A stretch of DNA of 64,000 nt from Antennarius striatus (lineage: Eukaryota; Chordata; Actinopteri; Lophiiformes; Antennariidae): the NCBI RefSeq assembly GCF_040054535.1, contig NC_090785.1:15732501-15796500 (forward strand), given 5' to 3'. Position 1 is the first letter of the stretch; every line of letters begins with the position of its first letter. Positions 1 to 18,884 of this stretch are shown piece after piece. Both the position numbers and the translations under genes were made by a program. The notes under the pieces are model-generated. The model was not told the DNA's origin. It saw nothing but the letters and a program-made list of their open reading frames with translations, and ran no database searches.

Positions 1-3000
1 TTTAGCAGGTATTCTGACTGGCAAGCACTGAAATGAATAAAGCATTTGATAGAGAATATTCCTGCTGATTCACTCAACCTCAGGGTTCAGACGCTCGGGG
101 GGGTTTTTTTGTTTTGTTTTATTTATTTATTTATTTTTCTCTCCCCCATTTGTTATTGTTCTTGTACTTGCTAAAATTGAAAATTGAAAAGAAAATAAAT
201 AAATAAATAATTTTAATAATAATATCAAAATAATTTTGAATGCTTGAAAGAAATAGTAGTGTAAAATAATTTTCTAGTTATTTTGTGTATTTTTTTTTTG
301 GCAACTGATTTACACCTAATTGCAAGTTGAGGGGAGACAGTCTGAATCTGTTAGCGTAGAAAGACGTTAACAAGAAAACAAAACTTAAGGATCAGTGAAA
401 ATAATTCAAATAATAATTACAAATTAAAATGTGTATAATAATGATTTCCAAGTTGCCACACCTATTCACCACACCCAATTAACAACATGACAGAAGGTGT
501 TGTGAACACTAGCTGTAATCAAAGCAGGGCTATAACATGTTGTAAATGTTATTTATAGAGAGCTGAGTGATGCTTTCTGCCTGGTGAGATTTCATTACGT
601 TTGAGGAAGTACACTGATATCTGCATTATATGACCTGATTTTGAACTGAAAAATGTGCTGCATCATATTGTCTAGTGTATAACAAACATTGGAAAAATAT
701 ATAAAAGATAGTATTATATCACCAACAAGTTTTCTTTACTGTAACTTGGGAACACAGACTTTTGTTTAAATAAGTCAAAATTAGTTTTCATAAAATCAAG
801 AGAACTTTATTATATCCCTGAGGCTGATCTTGCATTCATAACTTAAATATTTAGGAAAATGCTCCCTTCGACGATTTTAAGACACTGAGATCGAGTCTGA
901 GATTAAAACAATCTTAATCTTCTAAGAGGTTTTGTCGTGAGTTCCTCTATGTACCTCAGTAAAGACAAAAGAATATTCTGATTTGAACATTTTGCTAAAT
1001 TTTGAATGTGATGCAATGACCTCAAGTTTTGATAAGATCGTTTCATAAGATTGTTTGCTTCTAATATTTACTTATCAAAAATGTTCAATACAACATTTTT
1101 CACCACAGAGCATATAAGAGAAAAACAAACATTTTTTATTCAACATCAGGATGTTTCAATACAAATATATTTAAAAAACTGTTTGTGCTCTTTCTGTGGT
1201 TGACATAGTGACTAAAAACATAACTCTAGCACATTAAATATAAGTTGAATTGCAGCGATCAAACTTACCACATGACATTCACAGAGGATCCTTTTGATAC
1301 TGATGTTAGATGAGACCTTTGGCTCTTGTTTCTCCTATGTTTAGGGTCCTATAAACATTAATGATTAACAAGTACTGGAAGTGTAGCACTGAACATCCTG
1401 CTTTTGTCTGTTTCTTTAAGAAACACCAAAATGTATCTTACTAATGTGAAAAGGGCCAGCTTTGAAAAATTGAAAATATCTGCCTGTTGTTTGCTCTCAC
1501 ACATGGCTGACAGTAGGCGCGTTAAGCCTGGATAGTGATGAGAAACTCCTCCTCCCCCATCATTGGTTGCCAGCAGTATTACATGGCATCTTGCCATACA
1601 GGGTCACCACAGACATACCAAAACCAGGGAGCATATGAAATGGTCTTTTGTTTAAATGGGGTGCTTTTGTTGTCATGACAACAGCAGGAGGTTCTCTGCT
1701 TTAGTTGCCAAAACGAGTCTGTGAATCTCATCACAGCCAATCAGTGGACCAATGTTGTTGTGTTTTTTTATCAGAAAGCACAAATCTGTGTACCTCCTTA
1801 ATGAGCTCTTCCCAATCAGCCCCCATTTACTCCCACCTCTGCCTTTTCCCCTGATTAAAAGGCAGACAAAGGATTATTTTCTGTGCCTGTTTGATTCACT
1901 AATAGTAAGACGTTTGCCTCACTGTTCCACAGCTCTTTATCCTGACATTAAACATCACGCAAAAACTTTTAGTTTCTATTTAACATGTTTAATATAGAGG
2001 TAGACAAGGAGGGCATGCATTTACCCAAACCCAATGTGTGTGTAAGCAATGATCCAAATACAATAGTGAATATTTTAGTGCCAAGAATTTTAATAGAAGG
2101 AAAGAAAACACATATCATCAGTGCGATTCGTCTTCTGCACATTTTGTATGGTTGCACTTGAAACATGTCAGTCCAGCTAATAGTTGCCACATGTTTCAAG
2201 TGGTGTACTAACCAACTAATCAACTTGCAGCATAACATTGCTGTACAGAGAACTATGGTCCTGGGTGGCTTTACATGATTCAATTAAATTGTCAGACATC
2301 ACATATCAAAGTGGATCATACTAGTAGATAGTGAGCCTTCAATATTACTTGAAGAGGTTAAAATAGCATTATGATGAAAATGATTTTTAAGATTTACAGA
2401 ATGTTATTTTTAAAGGGTTACCATCAACAAAGGTGCATGGGAATAATTGTTAGTATTGATCTCATTATTCATATTCTCAAGATGGAAATCTGTTCCTATA
2501 ATTTAATCCAATTACATTATGCTTAACAGTAAAGTGCAGTACAGTACAAAAGTTCCACACAACCCAACAATAAACACGTGTAAATGGGTGGAGATACTAT
2601 GAAACAATTGTCAACAGGCTTCCCGTAAACATAAGGAACACAAGTTAAAAAATAATCTATTTAAGTGGCTGAATGACCCCAGCATTGAGCTAGGTTGACT
2701 TTCACCACGTAGAAACAATAAAAATATCTTTATCGTAATCATGCATGAAGCACACTGGCTTGTAACTCACGTGGATCAAATGAATGACGGCAAGAATTAG
2801 AATGATTAGGCCATAATATGCAACAAAACAGCAAACTCATTCTGACCAGAAAATCTCATAAATTATGTCAAGTATCATTTATAAAATTTGAAAGGGAATA
2901 TAGGCAGTGTGGTCCTATTTGGTTCTTTTTCATCACCTTAAGTGTATGGATGCTTAACTTTACTTATCCCGTCTGATTTTTTTGTTTCTGAGGGATATAG

Positions 3001-4200
3001 TGTACGCCACTTATCCCTTTCAGATAAGATTTTGCATGAAATAGTAGAGAATATTAATATAGATACTGTATATTAAATTATATTAAATGTTAAATATTTT
3101 TACTAATAAACCAGCAATACTGTTTAATTTGAGATAATACTGTGGGAAGAAGATGTTTTATGAGCAGTAGATCAAAAACAACAAAAAAGAATCAGTGGGA
3201 CTTGCTTAAGGTTGTTTGTCATTTCTTTGTCCAGTTCTTTGTTTCCTTGCTCCTCTTGATTTACCTCGACCTGATTGCCTGAGAGCCTACACAGACTTTT
3301 ATGAACAGATTTATTTTTCATTCATACATCATCTCAGGACTGATATATACAGAAACAAAACATCTGTTTGTGTGCTCATGTAAACCAATGGGCAAGACCC
3401 AATAATTCACCCATATGCTGTGTCTATTCTTTTTCCTAAGGGAGGAAGTCACACCACCAAGATAGAATTCCACACTGTCACAAGCCAAGGATGATAATGC
3501 AACACCGAAAGCCCACTGATCTGGATTCAAACATAAAACCTTCTTGTTGTGAGTGCTCCCTACTGCACCATCACACCACAGTGCAGTGATACATATTTAT
3601 ATTGCCATCATCACAGAGGCAGTGGCACTTCTGTCCTATTCCTGTACAATGATTTAGGGGTTTTTTTTGTCTGTCATTATAACTTGTTCAACTGCCATGA
3701 ATAACAATCAGTATCGAGGACTCTTCTGTTTACATTCTCAAATTACCTTCATAGTTGTGAGATGCTACTTTTACTGAGTACATGTGTACGGATTTGCAAG
3801 GAGAAGTCTAATTTATCTCAATTAATCAAATAAAAACATGCTCAAGAAGTTTAAATCGGTAATCCGTTCATTTTTGCTATAAACTTGTTCAGCTTCCAGT
3901 TCCTCGGTATCTGGTGCCCTCATCTGGTAACTGAGTCCTCATAAATACTTTGGAATTGAAGAATTCACAGCAAAAAAATAATCATATTGTGATGTTTCTC
4001 AAATTACCCTAGATTTTAGTTTGTCAAGCTCTTCGCTGACAAACAGAATAGACAATACGTTTACATTTTGAACTTTTAGAATTAATTAATTTTTTTAAAT
4101 CAAACGAACCAATTGAGGAATAACTACTTCAAAATTTCAAGGAGCGATGCATACAATCTATTTTTTGAGGTTATGCATATCTCGTTGTTATTTTTCACCA
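1..4200. other. Intergenic, no gene recognised
   Basis: AT-rich sequence with simple A/T runs. The open frames are all under about 105 codons, lack family motifs and are not joined by plausible splice sites. I see no exon of a known protein and no clear mobile-element ends. Confidence 0.6.
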
Positions 4201-4229
4201 ACCTACCAAAATCCCTGCTTCCAATCAGC

Positions 4230-4350
4230 GGCCCTGAACTTTCGCCTTAGACCGGCGCGTCTCCTCCGTGCATTACGGTAAACATGGCGGTCTGTCGTGC
4301 GCTCACCGCTCTGGACACGGACAGAAATGGGGGTGCAAGTGGAAGCTGCT
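4230..4350 (+). promoter_or_regulatory. Orphan CpG-rich, YY1-like promoter candidate
   Basis: A short CpG-rich patch in AT-rich surroundings. It carries AACATGGCGG at 4281-4290, which resembles the YY1 site often found over start codons of housekeeping genes. The ATG at 4284 opens only a 22-codon frame ending near 4350, with no good splice donor. It could be an alternative first exon or promoter of rnf44 (main promoter about 2 kb downstream) or the start of a noncoding transcript. Confidence 0.35.
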
Positions 4351-6009
4351 GAAGCCCCAAACACTCGTGGGGTTTGGTGCCCTTTAAAAATACAAATAAT
4401 TAGAAATAATTTAAACTTTTTTTGGACTTACAACAATATTAATCGATGGACATGCACACAGACTGCCGTGAAAATAACACAGTCTCATATTTAACACCTT
4501 TCTCTTTTACGGTAGTGGTGAAATCCACGGAATGTTCCACACGGGAACAGCTGACTAGAGGATGCCGCACTTAGCCAAACGAGATGTGACCATTACAAGA
4601 AAAATATCAGTTATCGGATGTTTGTGCATTAACAATCAGGTAATACTTATTTTATTGTTTTGTGTTGTCATCGTGTTGTGGAGAGGAACGGTGCGTGTTC
4701 ACAACAGACGATTCGACGGATTATTATGGCTGTCATCCTCAACCTCCAGCCCCTCCTTGTTTTGCTGCTACCGACAGCGATGTTGTAATGTTTACATTTA
4801 GTCCGTTTAGTTGCAAACCTCCACCGCTCTCCTCGGTACCTGCTTTTCATCTTTTCATCAGGTGCACACTTCTGGATGCATGCACTAGACAAGATGAGTG
4901 CAACTGATTTGCAGTGAAGCATTCATAACAAAGGCATTATTTATTAAATCATATTGGACAGATTAGGCCTGAGAGGTTGGTTTGCCTTAAAAAGCATTTT
5001 TCTTTCTCACATGCAGCATCACATACGTATACACTCACGCAGCTGTATTCACTGGCCTACAAAAACAAAGCTAAGAAATGTCTTACATGCGCTTGTGATG
5101 ATGTTTCTCACTTGACCATGCAAGTGCAGTATTACATAACTGGTTAGCTGGTTAGTCTTACAGTAGGGTCGTGTGGCCTTAAGTGACAGTCTAAACATGC
5201 AGGGCCACAATACAGGTACAGCCTGTATCAAACCATGATTAAAAGACAACTCTTTTGGAAAATTGATTTAATTTTTCCAATACAATATATTTTATGGTAT
5301 ATTTTAAGCGTATGCATGCATTCAACATGCTTTAATTGCGAAATTCTTACAAAAAAATGAGTGATGCTTAAATAGTTAAATTTTAGGTCAGATTTCCAAT
5401 CTTTTATCATCACTTTGGTGACTAGCTATATTCATTTTATGGAATAGTAGCCATATAATTGTGGTGTCGGTTGAGGTGGACTTTTGACTGATTTATTCGA
5501 TGTTGTCTCAGTGCGATATTAGTATATAAGCATCGTTTTTCATGTTACATAAAATGATTAACGTAAAGAAAGTCACTTGACACTGAACTAGTTGTCACAT
5601 TAATACTATAACAAAACAGCATTTACATGAGAAATGTGACAGTGGACGGATACAGAAATACTGACCTGAGTACAAGTCAGGACAGTACCTCATACAAATT
5701 GCGTATTGCATTTCCACCATTGTGGCTATCATCTAAAAAATAATTTGTGTTGTAGAGGTCAATATTAAAAATTAGGGTCGGGCCACAAAAAATAGATCAT
5801 AATGCGCTCTTTATTTATTCCATCGAGGTGTGTTCTACTAGCTTGAAATATTTTAAAACCTTTATAAAACTGACGCATTAACACTGTATTGTATGTACAT
5901 AATGTGTTTGCTACTGTTTCCCCTGATGAACCTACATTCAGCATCAGGAGTCCTTGTTTTGCTATATGGTAGCAGAGACAGGACCGTCTACTGTCTGTGT
6001 TTTGCTTCG
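4351..6009. other. Upstream flank of rnf44, no gene recognised
   Basis: No convincing exon. 4560-4910 is moderately GC-rich with overlapping short frames on both strands, which argues against any one of them being real. Confidence 0.5.
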
Positions 6010-6473
6010 CTCTCATTGGTCGCTCACTCAAGAGGGCGTGGTTTCATCATAACAATGCATGTCAAGGAATACACACGCGCCAAGGAATGTTTTTCAGTGT
6101 TACGTAGTAAACGGAATCTTTCCACGCGTTTAAGGGTATTTCCTGGTCAAGCAAACGCTGCATTTAGCAAACAGGTCCTATTGTGGTCCTGCAAAAGCGG
6201 ATACGCTACACGGCAGTTTGAAGCGTGCGTTAGCTGGCTAGCGTTAGCAGGCTAATAGCTCCGTCCGACATTGTCACAAACCCACCGGAGGAAGCGGGTG
6301 TCGATTGGTATTCAGCTGCCGCTGCGCAAACGTTACCCTCCAAACGCTGATGGTGGTCGGTCAGAGGAGTTACTGGCGAGACTAACTTGATGGGGATACA
6401 GCGTTTTGGAGGCTGAAACACCTGCCGTCTCATTCTCACCTTCTCACCGAGAAAAAGGAAACTCGCTCAGAAA
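6010..6473 (+). promoter_or_regulatory. rnf44: rnf44 promoter and noncoding first exon
   Basis: CpG-rich region with an inverted CCAAT box (ATTGG, 6015-6019) and a GC/CACC-type box (GGGCGTGG, 6034-6041). The sequence up to 6473 ends in a good splice donor (GAAA|GTAAGA). It is the natural 5'UTR exon to join the acceptor at 8503, because the coding start lies inside the next exon. The exact transcription start cannot be read; it is probably between 6100 and 6250. Confidence 0.6.
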
Positions 6474-6613
6474 GTAAGATATGGTGTCTGTTGTTGGCTA
6501 ATTCACACACCCAGACCTGTCGAACCCTTTTAATGGTGTAACGTGTATAAGAAACAGCGAGTAATGTGTCTGAATTAAGAACTAGCATCCTGGCTCCCTA
6601 GCATAACCACAGT

Positions 6614-6646
6614 TATGTATGTATGTATGTATGTATGTATGTATGT
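6614..6646 (+). repeat. (TATG)n microsatellite
   Basis: About eight uninterrupted copies of a 4-bp unit inside rnf44 intron 1. Confidence 0.95.
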
Positions 6647-8586
6647 GCTGCTAGGCTGGGACAAAGCATTAGCCTAGCTTGGCTAAAGTTAGCTGCTCCC
6701 CTTCAACAGGGGACGTCGAATTAACAAGTAGACTCTAATGGCTCTGTAACAATATACGTGTTGTGTTTATGGTGTTGTGTGCATCGGTAACGATAATATA
6801 TAGGACACCATGCAATGGGGCACTGTTGTCTCTGATTGTGTGGTAGCTGAGGATCCCGCTTATCCCTTTTGTTGTTGCTTTGTCCTATGAGCACATGGCT
6901 CTCTATGTTTTTGTTCCTGCAGGCTACAGCGACCCCTATTTATTCAATCTAATGGAATTGCTGTAACTTCAGATTAACTCTACACGTGTACTGACATTTG
7001 TTCGTCTACTTAACGAATATTACTTAGGACATGTGTATAAGTGAACCGAGATAAGTTTAGAACCTTTTCTTCGCAGTTGGATGTGGCATGAATGTTGTTG
7101 TCAGTGGTCTAGTGTGGAGATCCGAATGAAATACCAGTAACATACATATTTACTTTATTTACCTGATATTCGTATGATTGTGATTAATTCCTTGTGTGTA
7201 CGGACGTTTTAAAGTGTGCCCTCCCTTTTAATTAAGTGGCAAACAAAGACCACCATGTTTTCGGGTCGCCTTATATGTCGATTCAGAAAAAAAGTATTTG
7301 CTTAAAATGTATTAAAGTTGAAAATACTGTCCGTATGGAATAGCAGATGGAACAAAAAAGGACAACAGAAATCATTAATCATGTTGCAGGATATTAAATT
7401 AATTGTGTTGTAAAATATAATGGCACTGGAACAAAACAGGAACATATCCTTCATTTTTGTTTCCCTGAATCATGAATTCACAACCTGGTATTCCTAATTT
7501 TAGGGAATATACTGTATACAGTTAAAGGTCACCATATTTTTCTCAAACATATTTGAGAAAAACCTAAAAATATTCTGATTAATTTGGTTGGTTTTCTGAT
7601 GTCACATGTCATGATTTTAGGCCTGTTCCCTAATTACAGGAAAGTTAGAGAAGAGTTTTAAACGAACATTTGTCTTTGCACCTTTAACGTCCTGTACAAC
7701 AATGCTCAAACATTTAATTGTAAAAGCACAACATTTTTCAATATAGTAGATTGAAGATATGCATTGCACGAGATTTAGTGTAAAAATGCAGACTGAAAAA
7801 AAAGCAGTTTGAGTGGTACTAGTAGAAATTATCATATATTTACATTTAGCATTGTTCAGTCTCAATTTTACCAGCATATATAAACCCATATCAAACTAGG
7901 ATTGACAAATTTAAACCCCATATTCAAGTATAGCAGAAATACAACTTACTAAATGTTAAAACTGTTTGTAAAAATTACTTATGTTGCACATCACCCATCA
8001 CCAATTAAAAAAAAAGCTTGAAATAATGTGGAATGTAAAATATTACAAAGGAGACCTTGTGAGCATCTAAAATCCTATGTCATGCAATGGGAAAACATTC
8101 AGTTTTTGAAAACACTTATATTTTTCCTTTTCAGTATTTGAAATTATGTGTTTTTGATGTTTTGAACCACTCATGGGGTTTCAGTGATGCAAATATTATA
8201 TTTATGTACATTTTAGACATCCCAACTTGTTTGGAAAAGGGGCTATAAATGTATAACTCAGTTTACAGCATCATACCTTGTATCATTGCTCCTGTATATC
8301 TTGTTATAAAATACGACTAGAATGGTTCACATTTCTTTTGATATCTGGTACTTTGGTACTTGGAAGAATGAGTTTGGTTAGTTGCCAAATGGCTTTTTTC
8401 CCTCATGACCAGTCATGATGTCTAGCCGTTGTGCTCAAGTGCTAGTGAAGAGTTCACATTAGAAGCTATCTTCTGAATTTGACATTTGATTTGTTTTTGC
8501 AGGGTTAAGACAATCAGAGGCCGCAAACAAGTGCCTCCACTGTAGTTTCCTTTCCCAGAGTGTGACTCGTCTGCACGACGTCACCA

Positions 8587-13785
<5,199 letters not shown>

Positions 13786-16700
13786 GAGTTGTCTTTCTCT
13801 GAGTGCTGAACTGGAAAGCTGCACACACCAGAGTATGTCTATGAACTGGGGACACCTGCCACCCAACCCGTGTCCTCCAGTAAATATTGCTTACCGACCC
13901 ACCACTCCTGCCCTTCCCTGAATAATAAGCAATCCAGGATTGTTTCTGGAGCCTGTTGTACCTCTGCTGTGCTTCATTGTCCAAGTCTCATGAAACATGA
14001 AACCCACTGCCTATCGCAACCTATAGCCAGAGCTCTGGGGTCGCCAGCCAGATCTTTCTCTGCCCCTTCTTTGCAGATTCCAAAGATTTTCCCAACAATG
14101 CATTATTTGCTGCTTTTGTTTACACGATTTGATTATTTTTTTTTCTCCGTGGATGTGGTTTTGGTGTTCATGAATCATGGGAGTCCTGCATTGGAAGAGG
14201 GGAGCTGTGAGCTTGCAGGATGTTGGGCTGAACACCTCGTGCAATTAGCAGAAAAATAATACAGATACTTCGACAAGTGCGTCTGTGGTTGGAGGCGATG
14301 CCTGACCATCATAGATGCATGTTTGTGTAGGTGTTGGGCAAAAGTGACTTGTTAATAATATATGTTCTGCAATAATGTATCGATCATTTCAACAGTTTAA
14401 CATCTTATTTGATTTAGATTAACCAATGCTATTGTGAACGTGTGACTTGCTGTGGTAAAATGCAGACTCTGTTAAGCCTGAGGTTATGGACTCAAGTGAT
14501 GAGACATCTAAACCAGATTATCCTCTTCAGAACAGATCTGTACAAAAGCAGTCAAGGACTGCATCCTTTTGAGGTAATCTGGCATAACTGCACAAGTGCT
14601 ACATTCACTCCATGTCAGCATTGTTCCTCTGGCAACTTTGTGTGTGTGTGCGTGTGTATGTGTGTGTGAATGTGTATGTTTGTCCTGTTCACAGAGCCAA
14701 TGCATTGTGTAACCACTGGATACAGGGCAGCATGATAGGACTTGCATGAACTGTTGATTCAGATTAGCAATATTTTAATCAAACATTGGCACCAAAATTA
14801 TCAAATTTGAAGAAAAAGAAGAGACAAAGACGAAAAACTAAAAGAACTGCTTGCTTATTCAGAGCGCCACAAGCAAAGACTGGCATGTGGTTCCACCTCG
14901 GCTGCATTTAAGGAGTCCTCGTCTGAAGGCTTTGCTGATGCCATAGAGCTTTGGAAGCCTGTGCAGAAAGCAATATGTGCAGAGTGGCAAGTTTCAAATG
15001 AACTTTCTTCCCCTTTTTAGGAAGAGTGGGCTTTTTATTTCTTTGTTTGTGAGCCAAATCCAATACACAGATATAACCTATACTGTTCAATATTTCAGAT
15101 CTGCCTTCTTATGACCTTGACAAGCACAAACCTATTACTAATCCTGAAAATACTTTGTCAGTTACACTTGTTTTAAAAGTATGTCTTTTTTTAAAGGTTT
15201 ATTTATTGGTTTTGTCTTCTAGAGAAAATACATTGAAGGAAATGGTCGGCGCACTTACAATGTTTGTGTAGGGTATGTGTTATATTCCGGTAACTTGGTC
15301 AAGTCCTTGTCTTAGGCCACGGTAATGGTGTTGTAAAAGAGCAACTGTATGTATAGCTTCATTTTGAATGCTTTTAGATAAACGTTTGAAGACAGAAGAA
15401 TGTTGAAAACCCTTGTAGAAGTCACTGGTGACACTCAGCAACACGCCAAGCGTCTGTATCCCACGGTGATCGATATACAAATGACACAAAGCTTGAGTGT
15501 TCGGTGGTGTAGAAACACTGTTTGACTTCTTATTCCCCTGCTTGTGTTCACACTTAAAAAAAATGATGCATTGGGGTTCAAGGGAAAAGAGCAACAAATA
15601 GACTTTGCTTTGGTTTCACTCTTGTCTCTTAACTGCCCCATTAAGCACTAACTGGCAGTTGTAACCTTTGCTATTATGTGTAAAGGGATCTTGCCTTTTT
15701 CTTTCCTTTCTTAAGTGAATGTGAGTTTTGATGTGTGTGCCGCCCTCAACAGAAAAAAGAAGCCATTTAATGAGTTAAACCCACAGCTTTGAGAATTAAC
15801 CTATGTGTACATATCTATTCGCTGGCATATATTGTAAGTAAAAAAAAAATTCACTCAGGGCCTCTCAGCATATAAAAATAATAAGAAAGGAGTACAGTCC
15901 ATTTCATATGGAAAGGATGCCATGTAAAGGGTATATCTGCATTTAGTTTGGTCCTTTTCCTCAGACCATAAATAATTTAATGTAATCAATTATAATATTC
16001 TGTTTTGTCGGAAATAGTAGATATTACTTCATTTTAAGACAGGCATGTAAGAAAAAAATATTGGTAAATATGTTATTAGTATTCACTGAAAAGAGGCAAT
16101 GTACACTGAAACTCATTACAAGTGTTTGGCTTCAAACCTGTTTGACTTTTGTTGTTTTACTCTAACCATATGTTCAACATAGCGGTTGTGATCCCATTTC
16201 TAAATGTGCCATTGTGCACACTATTCTACCTAATTCACTCCCAAATCTACTTCAGAGGTGTTTGCATGACTTAAAAATAAAAACGTTAAACAAGTGTATT
16301 ATGGTGGAGGATATCTCATAATCTGATGGAGACCTATTTAATGGTGCACAATATGCATGCTTGTCAACCAGATCCCAACTGATTTTTAGCTCTAGTTGGC
16401 TTTGGGTTCAGGGGGTTTGGATCTTTACGCTCAGCTGATAACTGCCATGCATTGTACTGCACACATTTGTAATAGAACTGAATGACTACAAGATTTTATT
16501 GCGCTTACTTCATTTTATAGGGAAAAAAATGGTCTTGAATCCAGAAATTCTTACATTGTGTTACTGTTATTGCCCTAACGACTGAAAATTACATGCTCTG
16601 AAACTGCTGTAGTTTATCAAAAGCCATAGTGAAAAGGTGCTAGATGTTCTGCTTTTAGGTATGAAAACTCACTTGCGTGAATGCAATAGTTTTGTCATGA

Positions 16701-17942
16701 ATCCCATGTATTCTTACAGCATGTTATACTAATACCCCCAAACAATGTCAAAGAATTCTATATAGTTTAAGGGGTTTAAAAAAATAGTGTTGTCATACTT
16801 TTTTCAGTGTAGTACTGTACCTGCCTATCAGGCTCTTGCTCTGAGTGTATCAATATCTTAAAATGTATTGTTCACATATAGATACCTTAATTCGTGTTAC
16901 ATGTTAGCACTATTATTTTTCGATTAAGTATTTACTTGACAATATTCAGCTACCCTATTAAAAAGAGAACCTTCCATTAAGGTGTAGGTAATGAGGTCAT
17001 TTTTAACAACAACTGAGAATAGAGTCTTGTAGTCTTTCTGTTAAAAAGTTATTGAATAATCTCACAGCTTGTGTGGTGCAAAAAAAAAAAAACCGTGTTC
17101 CAATAAGAAGCTAAAATTTATTTAGGATTTGTGATTGATTGCTCCGTAGATGCCATTTATTGTTTACCAATGAATTTTGCTGTGGTGGGATAGTGGTTTA
17201 CTGTTCTTCTTCTCCCTGGCCTCTAGGGGTCCTTGCCTGAACACCAGACTACCCACCCACCAACAGAGCCAGGGGCATGTGTTCTGTGTTAGGCAGATAT
17301 TTTGCTTTGGTACTTGCACATTTACAGTTACCTCATTTTTTTCCATGTTTGTATTGGCGGGTGGGGGGAGAAAATAACTAATATATATTATATATAGGAA
17401 ATGGTTCTTGTTATAATTTTTCATTCCATTGGAATCATATTGTTTGTAGCATTTAACATAACTAGTTAGTGTATTATATATACATCTGTATACTGTTTGA
17501 AATTTTTAAGATTTGTACTTTTTTTAAATGAAAGTTGCTAGTTATGCTTTACTAAGTAGTGCAATCATATTTTTTTTCCAATTGTTGTGGCTGATTTGAA
17601 AGGGTTGTTCACTAATAAATGTATGACGTATACCAATATGACAATGGTCTCTTTTGACTTTAAAAAGAACGCTAATCCATCAGTGTGCTCCATCCAACAT
17701 TCATGTGGATGTTTTATGGTGCGGGTGAGAAGCACTGTTGTGTGAAAAGAGGGTCCTGAATTCAAATCCACCCGAGTTCTTGTGGACATGTCTGCGGTTT
17801 TCAGGGCTTTGACTCGCTTTTCAATAACATGCAAAATGTCATTTTTGTTGGTGTTGGCCCTGTGAAGAACTAGTGTGATGCACTCGCGTCATGTGATGCA
17901 CAAGTGTTGTACATTGCCAATAAAACCACATTTTTAAAACGT
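13786..17942 (+). other. rnf44: Probable long rnf44 3'UTR
   Basis: AT-rich sequence after the stop codon with no other gene. The best distal poly(A) signal is AATAAA at 17919-17924, followed by T-rich sequence; a weaker one lies near 16275. RNF44 mRNAs in vertebrates are known for long 3'UTRs. A (TG)n tract lies near 14641-14668. The true end needs RNA evidence. Confidence 0.5.
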
Positions 17943-18660
17943 TTTTAATTTATAGCTGGAAAATTACATTTTACATGAGCCCATTTTGATGTTACAGGCA
18001 TCTATGAGTAACCACAGGCACACTATGGGCAGACTCTTTCCTAGATTAGGCCACATATAAAAGCTGTGGCATCTGTTAATTTTTTTTTTTTAACTTGAGG
18101 CCGTCTGCTTTATATAATAGTCAACCTGCATTTGGTCATTTTATGACACAGATAAGTCAAAACAAAGCAAAGGTAAATTCTGTGTTTTTAAATATCCAAC
18201 TTATGTACAGATTATGGCCTATTTGAAACAGGGTTCCCATGACTTCTGTCCAACTTCGATCTGTTCCCACAAGCTCACTGCTTTCCACATTTTATACATG
18301 AACGTCCACCACTAAAACCAGTTCTGGAGTTGTCAGGAGAAATGGAATCAGGAAAAATGGATGACAAAATATTTGACAAAACATAGCAAAGGCATTCACA
18401 CCATTGTATAAACCTGCTACATGCTGCGTCGTGTATGTCAGCAGGTTATTAAAACACGTTGCCCAGGTATCAAGTGACCTGGGATATGATCCTGGTTTGT
18501 ACAAAGCTACGCTACAGTCTCAGTACATTTCAGAAGTTGCTTAATCCTTTGCTCCAACACTGACGACGATGGACAACAATGAATTGGTATCTTGCACAGA
18601 CAATGGAAATCAAACTTCTTTGTCCACATGACATAAAGATGAGTTCAAGGAAGGACTTCA
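17943..18660. other. Convergent gap between rnf44 and faf2
   Basis: No exon seen. Two 3' ends face each other here: AATAAA at 17919 on the + strand and AATAAA at 18668-18673 on the minus strand. Confidence 0.5.
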
Positions 18661-18884
18661 AGAAATATTTATTTGATAAAATTCAAGACTTTCCAGGCTA
18701 TTGGGAACCCTGTAAACACAACCAAACAAGGACTAGATGCAAGGAGGTTAATATTTTTTTTCCAGGTTAGGGTTTGTTTTTTTTTGACTCAATGATCCCT
18801 TGTGTATGATGGCCATTTTAAAAAAAAAAAAAAAAAGTGGGATGGAGGAAAATGTATTTCCACTTAGAGGTTGTATGTCATCTA

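Noticed and set aside
4562-4922. Several overlapping 79-84-aa frames on both strands
   Set aside because: Mutually overlapping frames with no domain, no splice partners and no start context preference.
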